NCBI RefSeq assembly: GCF_051020975.1
Contig: NW_027478167.1
Span: 6,448,001-6,512,000, forward strand
DNA length: 64,000 nucleotides
Direction of reading: 5' to 3'
Source of the DNA: Osmia lignaria lignaria
Lineage: Eukaryota > Arthropoda > Insecta > Hymenoptera > Megachilidae
Every line of letters begins with the position of its first letter. Positions within the stretch are counted from its first letter, which is position 1. A program made the position numbers and the translations under genes. Positions 9,230-22,109 of this stretch are shown in pieces. The notes below the pieces were generated by a model. That model did not search any database. It worked only from the letters and a program-made list of their open reading frames with translations, and was not told the origin of the DNA.

Positions 9230-11161
9230 TTGCAGATATATTTCAATGAAAGGGGCCTGACGGGCATATTTCGAGATATTTCTTCTTCTTGTTGTTCTTC
9301 TTCTGCACAGCTAAGCTGGAAGTGGCATTTGCGGCTCGCACTAGTGCACAGTTATCTCAAAGAAAGGGGCCACGGTGTTTCTGTATCTCTATTATGTTGG
9401 TGCGTCTTCGGAACTTTTAAATGTCTCGATATATCTCGAAAACTACGCTTCTGATCAAAAAATATCATGGAACATAAATTGTAGGAAACATAATTCTCTA
9501 CAAAAAACGTCTCTTAACATTTTGCCATAGCTCGCTTCGTTTCCGAGATATTTGCAGATTCAGCTCAAAGGAACTGGCCTGACGGACATATTTCGAGATA
9601 TTTCTTCTTCTTGTTGTTCTTCTTCTGCACAGCTAAGCTGGAAGTGGCATTTGCGGCTCGCACGTGCGCACAGTTATCTCAAAGAAAGGGGCCACGGTGT
9701 TTCTGTATCTCTATTATGTTGGTGCGTCTTCGGAACTTTTAAATATCTCGATATATCTCGAAAACTACGCTTCTGATCAAAAAATATCATAGAACGTAAA
9801 TTGTAGGAAACATTATTCTCTACAAAAAAGGTCTCTTAACATTTTGCCATAGCTCGCTTCCTTTCCGCGATATTTGCAGATTCATCTCAAGGGAAGGGGT
9901 CTGACGGACATATTTCGAGATATTTCTTCTTCTTGTTGTTCTTCTTCTGCACAGCTAAGCTCGAAGTGGCATTTGCAGCTCGCAATAGTGCAGAGTTATC
10001 TCAAAGAAAGAGGCCACGGTGTTTCTGTACCTCTATTATGTTGGTGCAGCTTCGGAACTTTTAAATATCTTGATATATCTCGAGAACTACGCATCTGATC
10101 AAAAAATATCATCGAACATAAAAAGTAGGAAACTTAATTCTCTACAAAAAAGATCTCTTAACATTTTGCCATAGCTCGCTTCGTTTCCGAGATATTTGCA
10201 TATTTATCTCAAGGGAAGGGGCCTGACGGACATATTTCGAGATATTTCTTCTTCTTGTTGTTCTTCTTCTGCACAGCTAAGCTGGAAGTGGCATTTGCGG
10301 CTCGCACTAGTGCAGAGTTATCTCAAAGAAAGGGGCCACGGTGTTTCTGTATCTCTATTATGTTGGTGCGGCTTCGGAACTTTTAAATATCTTGATATAT
10401 CCCGAGAACTACGCGTCTGATCAAAAAATATCATAGAACATAAAAAGTAAGAAACATAATTCTCTACAAAAAAGGTCTCTTAACATTTTGCCATAGCTCG
10501 CTTCGTTTCCGAGATATTTGCAGATTTATCTCAAGGGAAGGGGCCTGACGGACATATTTCGAGATATTTCTTCTTCTTGTTGTTCTTCGTCTGCACAGCT
10601 AAGCTGGAAGTGGCATTTGCGGCTCGCACTAGTGCACAGTTATCTCAAAGAAAGGGGCCACGGTGTTTCTGTATCTCTATTATGTTGGTGCGTCTTCGGA
10701 ACTTTGAAATATCTCGATATATCTCGAAAACTACGCTTCTGATCAAAAAATATCATAGAACGTAAATCGTAGGAAACATTATTCTCTACAAAAAAGGTCT
10801 CTTAACATTTTGCCATAGCTCGCTTCGTTTCCGCGATATTTGCAGATTCATCTCAAGGGAAGGGGTCTGACGGACATATTTCGAGATATTTCTTCTTCTT
10901 GTTGTTCTTCTTCTGCACAGCTAAGCTGGAAGTGGCATTTGCAGCTCGCAATAGTGCGGAGATATCTCAAAGAAAGGGGCCACGGTGTTTCTGTATCTCT
11001 ATTATGTTGGTGCGGCTTTGGAACTTTTAAATATCTTGATATATCTCGAGAACTACGCATCTGATCAAAAAATATCATAGAACATAAAAAGTAGGAAACT
11101 TAATTCTCTACAAAAAAGGTCTCTTAACATTTTGCCATAGCTCGCTTCGTTTCCGAGATAT
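9230..11161 (+). repeat. Transitional domain of six divergent monomers
   Basis: These six monomers carry many private changes: TATTTCAATGAAAGG and GGGCATATT at 9230, a rearranged middle at 9552, a five-variant haplotype at 9874, the first CATATTTATCTC head at 10196, CGTCTGC at 10518 and a GATATCTC change at 10840. The higher divergence suggests an older boundary between two separately homogenised domains. Confidence 0.7.
9659..9668. other. Unique 10-bp palindrome CGCACGTGCG in one monomer
   Basis: The monomer at 9552 reads CGCACGTGCGCACAG where related copies read CGCACTAGTGCACAG. Total length is unchanged. Either three substitutions occurred, or TA was lost and CG gained a few bases later. 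It is the only place where I suspect a compensated pair of indels. Confidence 0.7.
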
Positions 11162-14100
11162 TTGCATATTTATCTCAAGGGAAGGGGCCTGACGGACATA
11201 TTTCGAGATATTTCTTCTTCTTGTTGTTCTTCTTCTGCACAGCTAAGCTGGAAGTGGCATTTGCGGCTCGCACTAGTGCAGAGTTATCTCAAAGAAAGGG
11301 GCCACGGTGTTTCTGTATCTCTATTATGTTGGTGCGGCTTCGGAACTTTTAAATATCTCGATATATCTCGAAAACTACGCTTCTGATCAAAAAATATCAT
11401 AGAACATAAATTGTAGGAAACATAATTCTCTACAAAAAAGGTCTCTTAACATTTTGCCATAGCTCGCTTCGTTTCCGAGATATTTGCAGATATATCTCAA
11501 GGGAAGGGGCCTGACGGACATATTTCGAGATATTTCTTCTTCTTGTTGTTCTTCTTCTGCACAGCTAAGCTGGAAGTGGCATTTACAGCTCGCAATAGTG
11601 CAGAGTTATCTCAAAGAAAGGGGCCACGGTGTTTCTGTATCTCTATTATGTTGGTGCGGCTTCGGAACTTTTAAATATCTTGATATATCTCGAGAACTAC
11701 GTATCTGATCAAAAAATATCATAGAACATAAAAAGTAGGAAACTTAATTCTCTACAAAAAAGGTCTCTTAACATTTTGCCATAGCTCGCTTCGTTTCCGA
11801 GATATTTGCAGATTTATCTCAAGGGAAGGGGCCTGACGGACATATTTCGAGATATTTCTTCTTCTTGTTGTTCTTCTTCTGCACAGCTAAGCTGGAAGTG
11901 GCATTTGCGGCTCGCACTAGTGCACAGTTATCTCAAAGAAAGGGGCCACGGTGTTTCTGTATCTCTATTATGTTGGTGCGGCGTCGGAACTTTTAAGTAT
12001 CTCGATATATCTCGAAAACTACGCTTCTGATCAAAAAATATCATAGAACATAAATTGTAGAAAACATAATTCTCTACAAAAAACGTCTCTTAACATTTTG
12101 CCATAGCTCGCTTCGTTTCCGAGATATTTGCAGATTCAGCTCAAAGGAACTGGCCTGACGGACATATTTCGAGATATTTCTTCTTCTTGTTGTTCTTGCT
12201 CTGCACAGCTAAGCTGGAAGTGGCATATGCAGCTCGCAATGGTGCAGAGTTATCTCAAAGAAAGGGGCCACGGTGTTTCTGTATCTCTATTATGTTGGTG
12301 CGGCTTCGGAACTTTTAAATATCTTGATATATCTCGAGAACTACGCATCTGATCAAAAAATATCATAGAACATAAAAAGTAGGAAACTTAATTCTCTACA
12401 AAAAAGGTCTCTTAACATTTTGCCATAGCTCGCTTCGTTTCCGAGATATTTGCATATTTATCTCAAGGGAAGGGGCCTGACGGACATATTTCGAGATATT
12501 TCTTCTTCTTCTTGTTCTTCTTCTGCACAGCTAAGCTGGAAGTGGCATTTGCGGCTCGCAGTAGTGCAGAGTTATCTCAATGAAAGGGGCCACGGTGTTT
12601 CTGTATCTCTATTATGTTGGTGCGGCTTCGGAACTTTTAAATATCTCGATATATCTCGAAAACTACGCTTCTGATCAAAAAATATCATAGAACCTAAATT
12701 GTAGGAAACATAATTCTCTACAAAAAAGGTCTCTTAAGATTTTGCCATAGCTCGCTTCGTTTCCGAGATATTTGCAGATATATCTCAAGGGAAGGGGCCT
12801 GACGGACATATTTCGAGATATTTCTTCTTCTTGTTGTTCTTCTTCTGCACAGGTAAACTGGAAGTGGCATTTCCAGCTCGCAATAGTGCAGAGTTATCTC
12901 AAAGAAAGTGGCCACGGTGTTTCTGTATCTCTATTATGTTGGTGCGGCTTCGGAACTTTTAAATATCTTGATATATCTCGAGAACTACGCATCTGATCAA
13001 AAAATATCATAGAACATAAAAAGTAGGAAACTTAATTCTCTACAAAAAAGGTCTCTTAACATTTTGCCATAGCTCGCTTCGTTTCCGAGATATTTGCAGA
13101 TTTATCTCAAGGGAAGGGGCCTGACGGACATATTTCGAGATATTTCTTCTTCTTGTTGTTCTTCTTCTGCACAGTTAAGCTGGAAGTGGCATTTGCGGCT
13201 CGCACTAGTGCAGAGTTATCTCAACGAAAGGGGCCACGGTGTTTCTGTATCTCTATTATGTTGGTGCGGTTTCGGAACTTTTAACTATCTTGATATATCT
13301 CGAGAACTACGCTTCTGATCAAAAAATATCATAGAACATAAATTGTAGGAAACATAATTCTCTACAAGAAACGTCTCTTAACATTTTGCCATAGCTCGCT
13401 TCGTTTCCGAGATATTTGCAGATTCAACTCAAAGGAACTGGCCTGACGGACATATTTCGAGATATTTCTTCTTCTTGTTGTTCTTCCTCTGCACAGCTAA
13501 GCTGGAAGTGGCATTTGCAGCTCGCAATAGTGCAGAGTTATCTCAAAGAAAGGGGCCACGGTGTTTCTGTATCGCTATTATGTTGGTGCGGCTTCGGAAC
13601 TTTTAAATATCTTGATATATCTCGAGAACTACGCATCTGATAAAAAAATATCATAGAACATAAAAAGTAGGAAACTTAATTCTCTACAAAAAAGTTCTCT
13701 TAACATTTTGCCATAGCTCGCTTCGTTTCCGAGATATTTGCAGATTTATCTCAAGGGAAGGGGCCTGACGGACATATTTCGAGATATTTCTTCTTCTTGT
13801 TGTTCTTCTTCTGCACAGCTAAACTGGAAGTGGCATTTCCAGCTCGCAATAGTGCAGAGTTATCTCAAAGAAAGGGGCCACGGTGTTTCTGTATCTCTAT
13901 TATGTTGGTGCGGCTTCGGAACTTTTAAATATCTTGATATATCTCGAGAACTACGCATCTGATCAAAAAATATCATAGAACATAAAAAGTAGGAAACTTA
14001 ATTCTCTACAAAAAAGGTCTCTTAACATTTTGCCATAGCTCGCTTCGTTTCCGAGATATTTGCAGATTTATCTCAAGGGAAGGGGCCTGACGGACATATT

Positions 14101-16957
14101 TCGAGATATTTCTTCTTCTTCTTGTTCTTCTTCTGCACAGTTAAGCTGGAAGTGGCATTTGCGGCTCGCACTAGTGCAGAGTTATCTCAACGAAAGGGGC
14201 CACGGTGTTTCTGTATCTCTATTATGTTGGTGCGGTTTCGGAACTTTTAACTATCTTGATATATCTCGAGAACTACGCTTCTGATCAAAAAATATCATAG
14301 AACATAAATTGTAGGAAACATAATTCTCTACAAGAAACGTCTCTTAACATTTTGCCATAGCTCGCTTCGTTTCCGAGATATTTGCAGATTCAACTCAAAG
14401 GAACTGGCCTGACGGACATATTTCGAGATATTTCTTCTTCTTGTTGTTCTTCCTCTGCACAGCTAAGCTGGAAGTGGCATTTGCAGCTCGCAATAGTGCA
14501 GAGTTATCTCAAAGAAAGGGGCCACGGTGTTTCTGTATCGCTATTATGTTGGTGCGGCTTCGGAACTTTTAAATATCTTGATATATCTCGAGAACTACGC
14601 ATCTGATAAAAAAATATCATAGAACATAAAAAGTAGGAAACTTAATTCTCTACAAAAAAGTTCTCTTAACATTTTGCCATAGCTCGCTTCGTTTCCGAGA
14701 TATTTGCAGATTTATCTCAAGGGAAGGGGCCTGACGGACATATTTCGAGATATTTCTTCTTCTTGTTGTTCTTCTTCTGCACAGCTAAACTGGAAGTGGC
14801 ATTTCCAGCTCGCAATAGTGCAGAGTTATCTCAAAGAAAGGGGCCACGGTGTTTCTGTATCTCTATTATGTTGGTGCGGCTTCGGAACTTTTAAATATCT
14901 TGATATATCTCGAGAACTACGCATCTGATCAAAAAATATCATAGAACATAAAAAGTAGGAAACTTAATTCTCTACAAAAAAGGTCTCTTAACATTTTGCC
15001 ATAGCTCGCTTCGTTTCCGAGATATTTGCAGATTTATCTCAAGGGAAGGGGCCTGACGGACATATTTCGAGATATTTCTTCTTCTTCTTGTTCTTCTTCT
15101 GCACAGTTAAGCTGGAAGTGGCATTTGCGGCTCGCACTAGTGCAGAGTTATCTCAACGAAAGGGGCCACGGTGTTTCTGTATCTCTATTATGTTGGTGCG
15201 GTTTCGGAACTTTTAAATATCTTGATATATCTCGAGAACTACGCTTCTGATCAAAAAATATCATAGAACATAAATTGTAGGAAACATAATTCTCTACAAG
15301 AAACGTCTCTTAACATTTTGCCATAGCTCGCTTCGTTTCCGAGATATTTGCAGATTCAACTCAAAGGAACTGGCCTGACGGACATATTTCGAGATATTTC
15401 TTCTTCTTGTTGTTCTTCCTCTGCACAGCTAAGCTGGAAGTGGCATTTGCAGCTCGCAATAGTGCAGAGTTTTCTCAAAGAAAGGGGCCACGGTGTTTCT
15501 GTATCGCTATTATGTTGGTGCGGCTTCGGAACTTTTAAATATCTTGATATATCTCGAGAACTACGCATCTGATAAAAAAATATCATAGAACATAAAAAGT
15601 AGGAAACTTAATTCTCTACAAAAAAGGTCTCTTAACATTTTGCCATAGCTCGCTTCGTTTCCGAGATATTTGCAGATTTATCTCAAGGGAAGGGGCCTGA
15701 CGGACATATTTCGAGATATTTCTTCTTCTTGTTGTTCTTCTTCTGCACAGTTAAGCTGGAAGTGGCATTTGCGGCTCGCACTAGTGCAGAGTTATCTCAA
15801 CGAAAGGGGCCACGGTGTTTCTGTATCTCTATTATGTTGGTGCGGCTTCGGAACTTTTAAATATCTTGATATATCTCGAGAACTACGCGTCCGATCAAAA
15901 AATATCATAGAACATAAAAAGTAGGAAACTTAATTCTCTACAAAAACGGTTTCTTAACATTTTGCCATAGCTCGCTTTGTTTCCGAGATATTTGCAGATA
16001 TATTTCAAGGGAAGGGGCCTGACGGACATATTTCGAGATATTTCTTCTTCTTGTTGTTCTTCTTCTGCACAGCTAAGCTGGAAGTGGCATTTGCGGCTCG
16101 CACTAGTGCAGAGTTATCTCAAAGAAAGGGGCCACGGTGTTTCTGTATCTCTATTATGTTGGTGCGGCTTCGGAACTTTTAAATATCTCGATATATCTCG
16201 AAAGCTACGCTTCTGATCAAAAAATATCATAGAACATAAATTGTAGGAAACATAATTCTCTACAAAAAACGTCTCTTAACATTTTGCCATAGCTTGCTTC
16301 GTTTCCGAGATATTTGTAGATTCAGCTCAAAGGAACTGGCCTGACGGACATATTTCGAGATATTTCTTCTTCTTGTTGTTCTTCCTCTGCACAGCTAAGC
16401 TGGAAGTGGCATTTGCAGCTCGCAATAGTGCAGAGTTATCTCAAAGAAAGGGGCCACGGTGTTTCTGTATCTCTATTATGTTGGTGCGGCTTCGGAACTT
16501 TTAAATATCTTGGTATATCTCGAGAACTACGCATCTGATCAAAAAATATCATAGAACATAAAAAGTAGGAAACTTAATTCTCTACAAAAAAGGTCTCTTA
16601 ACATTTTGCCATAGCTCGCTTCGTTTCCGAGATATTTGCATATTTATCTCAGGGGAAGGGGCCTGACGGACATATTTCGAGATATTTCTTCTTCTTGTTG
16701 TTCTTCTTCTGCACAGCTAAGCTGGAAGTGGCATTTGCGGCTCGCACTAGTGCAGAGTTATCTCAAAGAAAGGGGCCACGGTGTTTCTGTATCTCTATTA
16801 TGTTGGTGCGGCTTCGGAACTTTTAAATATCTTGGTATATCTCGAGAACTACGCATCTGATCAAAAAATATCATAGAACATAAAAAGTAGGAAACTTAAT
16901 TCTCTACAAAAAAGGTCTCTTAACATTTTGCCATAGCTCGCTTCGTTTCCGAGATAT
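11162..16957 (+). repeat. 18-monomer higher-order repeat, first copy (5,796 bp)
   Basis: Monomers 1-18 of this unit start at 11162 and every 322 bp to 16636. Diagnostic variants in order are GTATCTGATC (monomer 2), CTTGCTCTGC with GCATATGCAGC and CAATGGTG (4), AACCTAAATT and TTAAGATTTT (5), CAGGTAAACTG (6), a three-monomer pattern repeated at 13094, 14060 and 15026 (CAGTTAAGC, TGCGGTTTCGG, TACAAGAAACG), AGTTTTCTCAAAG (14), GCGTCCGATC (15), TATATTTCAAGG (16), TTTGTAGATTC (17) and CTCAGGGGAAGG (18). All of these reappear downstream. Confidence 0.93.
13094..15347 (+). repeat. Three-monomer (966-bp) sub-repeat inside the 18-monomer unit
   Basis: Starts at 13094, 14060 and 15026 share CAGTTAAGCTGG and GGTTTCGG. 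Starts at 13416, 14382 and 15348 share TTCAACTCAAAGG and CTGATAAAAAAA. Starts at 13738 and 14704 share CTAAACTGG with CATTTCCAGC. The same nested triplets recur at 18890-21143. The 18-monomer unit therefore grew from a smaller trimer before it was duplicated. Confidence 0.88.
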
Positions 16958-19900
16958 TTGCATATTTATCTCAAGGGAAGGGGCCTGACGGACATATTTC
17001 GAGATATTTCTTCTTCTTGTTGTTCTTCTTCTGCACAGCTAAGCTGGAAGTGGCATTTGCGGCTCGCACTAGTGCAGAGTTATCTCAAAGAAAGGGGCCA
17101 CGGTGTTTCTGTATCTCTATTATGTTGGTGCGGCTTCGGAACTTTTAAATATCTCGATATATCTCGAAAACTACGCTTCTGATCAAAAAATATCATAGAA
17201 CATAAATTGTAGGAAACATAATTCTCTACAAAAAAGGTCTCTTAACATTTTGCCATAGCTCGCTTCGTTTCCGAGATATTTGCAGATATATCTCAAGGGA
17301 AGGGGCCTGACGGACATATTTCGAGATATTTCTTCTTCTTGTTGTTCTTCTTCTGCACAGCTAAGCTGGAAGTGGCATTTACAGCTCGCAATAGTGCAGA
17401 GTTATCTCAAAGAAAGGGGCCACGGTGTTTCTGTATCTCTATTATGTTGGTGCGGCTTCGGAACTTTTAAATATCTTGATATATCTCGAGAACTACGTAT
17501 CTGATCAAAAAATATCATAGAACATAAAAAGTAGGAAACTTAATTCTCTACAAAAAAGGTCTCTTAACATTTTGCCATAGCTCGCTTCGTTTCCGAGATA
17601 TTTGCAGATTTATCTCAAGGGAAGGGGCCTGACGGACATATTTCGAGATATTTCTTCTTCTTGTTGTTCTTCTTCTGCACAGCTAAGCTGGAAGTGGCAT
17701 TTGCGGCTCGCACTAGTGCACAGTTATCTCAAAGAAAGGGGCCACGGTGTTTCTGTATCTCTATTATGTTGGTGCGGCTTCGGAACTTTTAAGTATCTCG
17801 ATATATCTCGAAAACTACGCTTCTGATCAAAAAATATCATAGAACATAAATTGTAGAAAACATAATTCTCTACAAAAAACGTCTCTTAACATTTTGCCAT
17901 AGCTCGCTTCGTTTCCGAGATATTTGCAGATTCAGCTCAAAGGAACTGGCCTGACGGACATATTTCGAGATATTTCTTCTTCTTGTTGTTCTTGCTCTGC
18001 ACAGCTAAGCTGGAAGTGGCATATGCAGCTCGCAATGGTGCAGAGTTATCTCAAAGAAAGGGGCCACGGTGTTTCTGTATCTCTATTATGTTGGTGCGGC
18101 TTCGGAACTTTTAAATATCTTGATATATCTCGAGAACTACGCATCTGATCAAAAAATATCATAGAACATAAAAAGTAGGAAACTTAATTCTCTACAAAAA
18201 AGGTCTCTTAACATTTTGCCATAGCTCGCTTCGTTTCCGAGATATTTGCATATTTATCTCAAGGGAAGGGGCCTGACGGACATATTTCGAGATATTTCTT
18301 CTTCTTCTTGTTCTTCTTCTGCACAGCTAAGCTGGAAGTGGCATTTGCGGCTCGCAGTAGTGCAGAGTTATCTCAATGAAAGGGGCCACGGTGTTTCTGT
18401 ATCTCTATTATGTTGGTGCGGCTTCGGAACTTTTAAATATCTCGATATATCTCGAAAACTACGCTTCTGATCAAAAAATATCATAGAACCTAAATTGTAG
18501 GAAACATAATTCTCTACAAAAAAGGTCTCTTAAGATTTTGCCATAGCTCGCTTCGTTTCCGAGATATTTGCAGATATATCTCAAGGGAAGGGGCCTGACG
18601 GACATATTTCGAGATATTTCTTCTTCTTGTTGTTCTTCTTCTGCACAGGTAAACTGGAAGTGGCATTTCCAGCTCGCAATAGTGCAGAGTTATCTCAAAG
18701 AAAGTGGCCACGGTGTTTCTGTATCTCTATTATGTTGGTGCGGCTTCGGAACTTTTAAATATCTTGATATATCTCGAGAACTACGCATCTGATCAAAAAA
18801 TATCATAGAACATAAAAAGTAGGAAACTTAATTCTCTACAAAAAAGGTCTCTTAACATTTTGCCATAGCTCGCTTCGTTTCCGAGATATTTGCAGATTTA
18901 TCTCAAGGGAAGGGGCCTGACGGACATATTTCGAGATATTTCTTCTTCTTGTTGTTCTTCTTCTGCACAGTTAAGCTGGAAGTGGCATTTGCGGCTCGCA
19001 CTAGTGCAGAGTTATCTCAACGAAAGGGGCCACGGTGTTTCTGTATCTCTATTATGTTGGTGCGGTTTCGGAACTTTTAACTATCTTGATATATCTCGAG
19101 AACTACGCTTCTGATCAAAAAATATCATAGAACATAAATTGTAGGAAACATAATTCTCTACAAGAAACGTCTCTTAACATTTTGCCATAGCTCGCTTCGT
19201 TTCCGAGATATTTGCAGATTCAACTCAAAGGAACTGGCCTGACGGACATATTTCGAGATATTTCTTCTTCTTGTTGTTCTTCCTCTGCACAGCTAAGCTG
19301 GAAGTGGCATTTGCAGCTCGCAATAGTGCAGAGTTATCTCAAAGAAAGGGGCCACGGTGTTTCTGTATCGCTATTATGTTGGTGCGGCTTCGGAACTTTT
19401 AAATATCTTGATATATCTCGAGAACTACGCATCTGATAAAAAAATATCATAGAACATAAAAAGTAGGAAACTTAATTCTCTACAAAAAAGTTCTCTTAAC
19501 ATTTTGCCATAGCTCGCTTCGTTTCCGAGATATTTGCAGATTTATCTCAAGGGAAGGGGCCTGACGGACATATTTCGAGATATTTCTTCTTCTTGTTGTT
19601 CTTCTTCTGCACAGCTAAACTGGAAGTGGCATTTCCAGCTCGCAATAGTGCAGAGTTATCTCAAAGAAAGGGGCCACGGTGTTTCTGTATCTCTATTATG
19701 TTGGTGCGGCTTCGGAACTTTTAAATATCTTGATATATCTCGAGAACTACGCATCTGATCAAAAAATATCATAGAACATAAAAAGTAGGAAACTTAATTC
19801 TCTACAAAAAAGGTCTCTTAACATTTTGCCATAGCTCGCTTCGTTTCCGAGATATTTGCAGATTTATCTCAAGGGAAGGGGCCTGACGGACATATTTCGA

Positions 19901-21787
19901 GATATTTCTTCTTCTTCTTGTTCTTCTTCTGCACAGTTAAGCTGGAAGTGGCATTTGCGGCTCGCACTAGTGCAGAGTTATCTCAACGAAAGGGGCCACG
20001 GTGTTTCTGTATCTCTATTATGTTGGTGCGGTTTCGGAACTTTTAACTATCTTGATATATCTCGAGAACTACGCTTCTGATCAAAAAATATCATAGAACA
20101 TAAATTGTAGGAAACATAATTCTCTACAAGAAACGTCTCTTAACATTTTGCCATAGCTCGCTTCGTTTCCGAGATATTTGCAGATTCAACTCAAAGGAAC
20201 TGGCCTGACGGACATATTTCGAGATATTTCTTCTTCTTGTTGTTCTTCCTCTGCACAGCTAAGCTGGAAGTGGCATTTGCAGCTCGCAATAGTGCAGAGT
20301 TATCTCAAAGAAAGGGGCCACGGTGTTTCTGTATCGCTATTATGTTGGTGCGGCTTCGGAACTTTTAAATATCTTGATATATCTCGAGAACTACGCATCT
20401 GATAAAAAAATATCATAGAACATAAAAAGTAGGAAACTTAATTCTCTACAAAAAAGTTCTCTTAACATTTTGCCATAGCTCGCTTCGTTTCCGAGATATT
20501 TGCAGATTTATCTCAAGGGAAGGGGCCTGACGGACATATTTCGAGATATTTCTTCTTCTTGTTGTTCTTCTTCTGCACAGCTAAACTGGAAGTGGCATTT
20601 CCAGCTCGCAATAGTGCAGAGTTATCTCAAAGAAAGGGGCCACGGTGTTTCTGTATCTCTATTATGTTGGTGCGGCTTCGGAACTTTTAAATATCTTGAT
20701 ATATCTCGAGAACTACGCATCTGATCAAAACATATCATAGAACATAAAAAGTAGGAAACTTAATTCTCTACAAAAAAGGTCTCTTAACATTTTGCCATAG
20801 CTCGCTTCGTTTCCGAGATATTTGCAGATTTATCTCAAGGGAAGGGGCCTGACGGACATATTTCGAGATATTTCTTCTTCTTCTTGTTCTTCTTCTGCAC
20901 AGTTAAGCTGGAAGTGGCATTTGCGGCTCGCACTAGTGCAGAGTTATCTCAACGAAAGGGGCCACGGTGTTTCTGTATCTCTATTATGTTGGTGCGGTTT
21001 CGGAACTTTTAAATATCTTGATATATCTCGAGAACTACGCTTCTGATCAAAAAATATCATAGAACATAAATTGTAGGAAACATAATTCTCTACAAGAAAC
21101 GTCTCTTAACATTTTGCCATAGCTCGCTTCGTTTCCGAGATATTTGCAGATTCAACTCAAAGGAACTGGCCTGACGGACATATTTCGAGATATTTCTTCT
21201 TCTTGTTGTTCTTCCTCTGCACAGCTAAGCTGGAAGTGGCATTTGCAGCTCGCAATAGTGCAGAGTTTTCTCAAAGAAAGGGGCCACGGTGTTTCTGTAT
21301 CGCTATTATGTTGGTGCGGCTTCGGAACTTTTAAATATCTTGATATATCTCGAGAACTACGCATCTGATAAAAAAATATCATAGAACATAAAAAGTAGGA
21401 AACTTAATTCTCTACAAAAAAGGTCTCTTAACATTTTGCCATAGCTCGCTTCGTTTCCGAGATATTTGCAGATTTATCTCAAGGGAAGGGGCCTGACGGA
21501 CATATTTCGAGATATTTCTTCTTCTTGTTGTTCTTCTTCTGCACAGTTAAGCTGGAAGTGGCATTTGCGGCTCGCACTAGTGCAGAGTTATCTCAACGAA
21601 AGGGGCCACGGTGTTTCTGTATCTCTATTATGTTGGTGCGGCTTCGGAACTTTTAAATATCTTGATATATCTCGAGAACTACGCGTCCGATCAAAAAATA
21701 TCATAGAACATAAAAAGTAGGAAACTTAATTCTCTACAAAAACGGTTTCTTAACATTTTGCCATAGCTCGCTTTGTTTCCGAGATAT
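16958..21787 (+). repeat. 18-monomer higher-order repeat, second copy (monomers 1-15)
   Basis: This stretch matches the first copy at an exact offset of 5,796 bp. By eye I see two differences over about 5 kb: GCGGCTTCGG here against GCGGCGTCGG in monomer 3, and AAAACATATC at about 20729 against AAAAAATATC. Such identity, set against the differences between adjacent monomers, means the 18-monomer block duplicated recently as one unit. Confidence 0.93.
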
Positions 21788-22109
21788 TTGCAGATATATT
21801 TCAAGGGAAGGGGCCTGACGGACATATTTCGAGATATTTCTTCTTCTTGTTGTTCTTCCTCTGCACAGCTAAGCTGGAAGTGGCATTTGCAGCTCGCAAT
21901 AGTGCAGAGTTTTCTCAAAGAAAGGGGCCACGGTGTTTCTGTATCGCTATTATGTTGGTGCGGCTTCGGAACTTTTAAATATCTTGATATATCTCGAGAA
22001 CTACGCATCTGATAAAAAAATATCATAGAACATAAAAAGTAGGAAACTTAATTCTCTACAAAAAAGGTCTCTTAACATTTTGCCATAGCTCGCTTCGTTT
22101 CCGAGATAT
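21788..22109 (+). repeat. Hybrid monomer 16/14: scar of an unequal exchange
   Basis: The head and its upstream junction (AAAACGGTTTC, CTTTGTTTCC, TATATTTCAAGG) are those of unit monomer 16 at 15992. From CCTCTGC (C at 21859) on it is monomer 14: CAATAGTGCAGAGTTTTCTC, TATCGCTATT and CTGATAAAAAAA, as at 15348 and 21144. The following monomers are again 15 and 16. The switch lies between about 21804 and 21859, where both parents read the same. The event inserted two extra monomers (644 bp) compared with the first unit. Confidence 0.9.

Noticed and set aside
15892..15924. 84-codon frames ending in ...RSKNIIEHKK as longer functional variants
   Set aside because: They result from a T to C change that turns the TGA stop into CGA (15670, 21466, 28872, 31126, 32414), adding tail sequence that is non-coding elsewhere.
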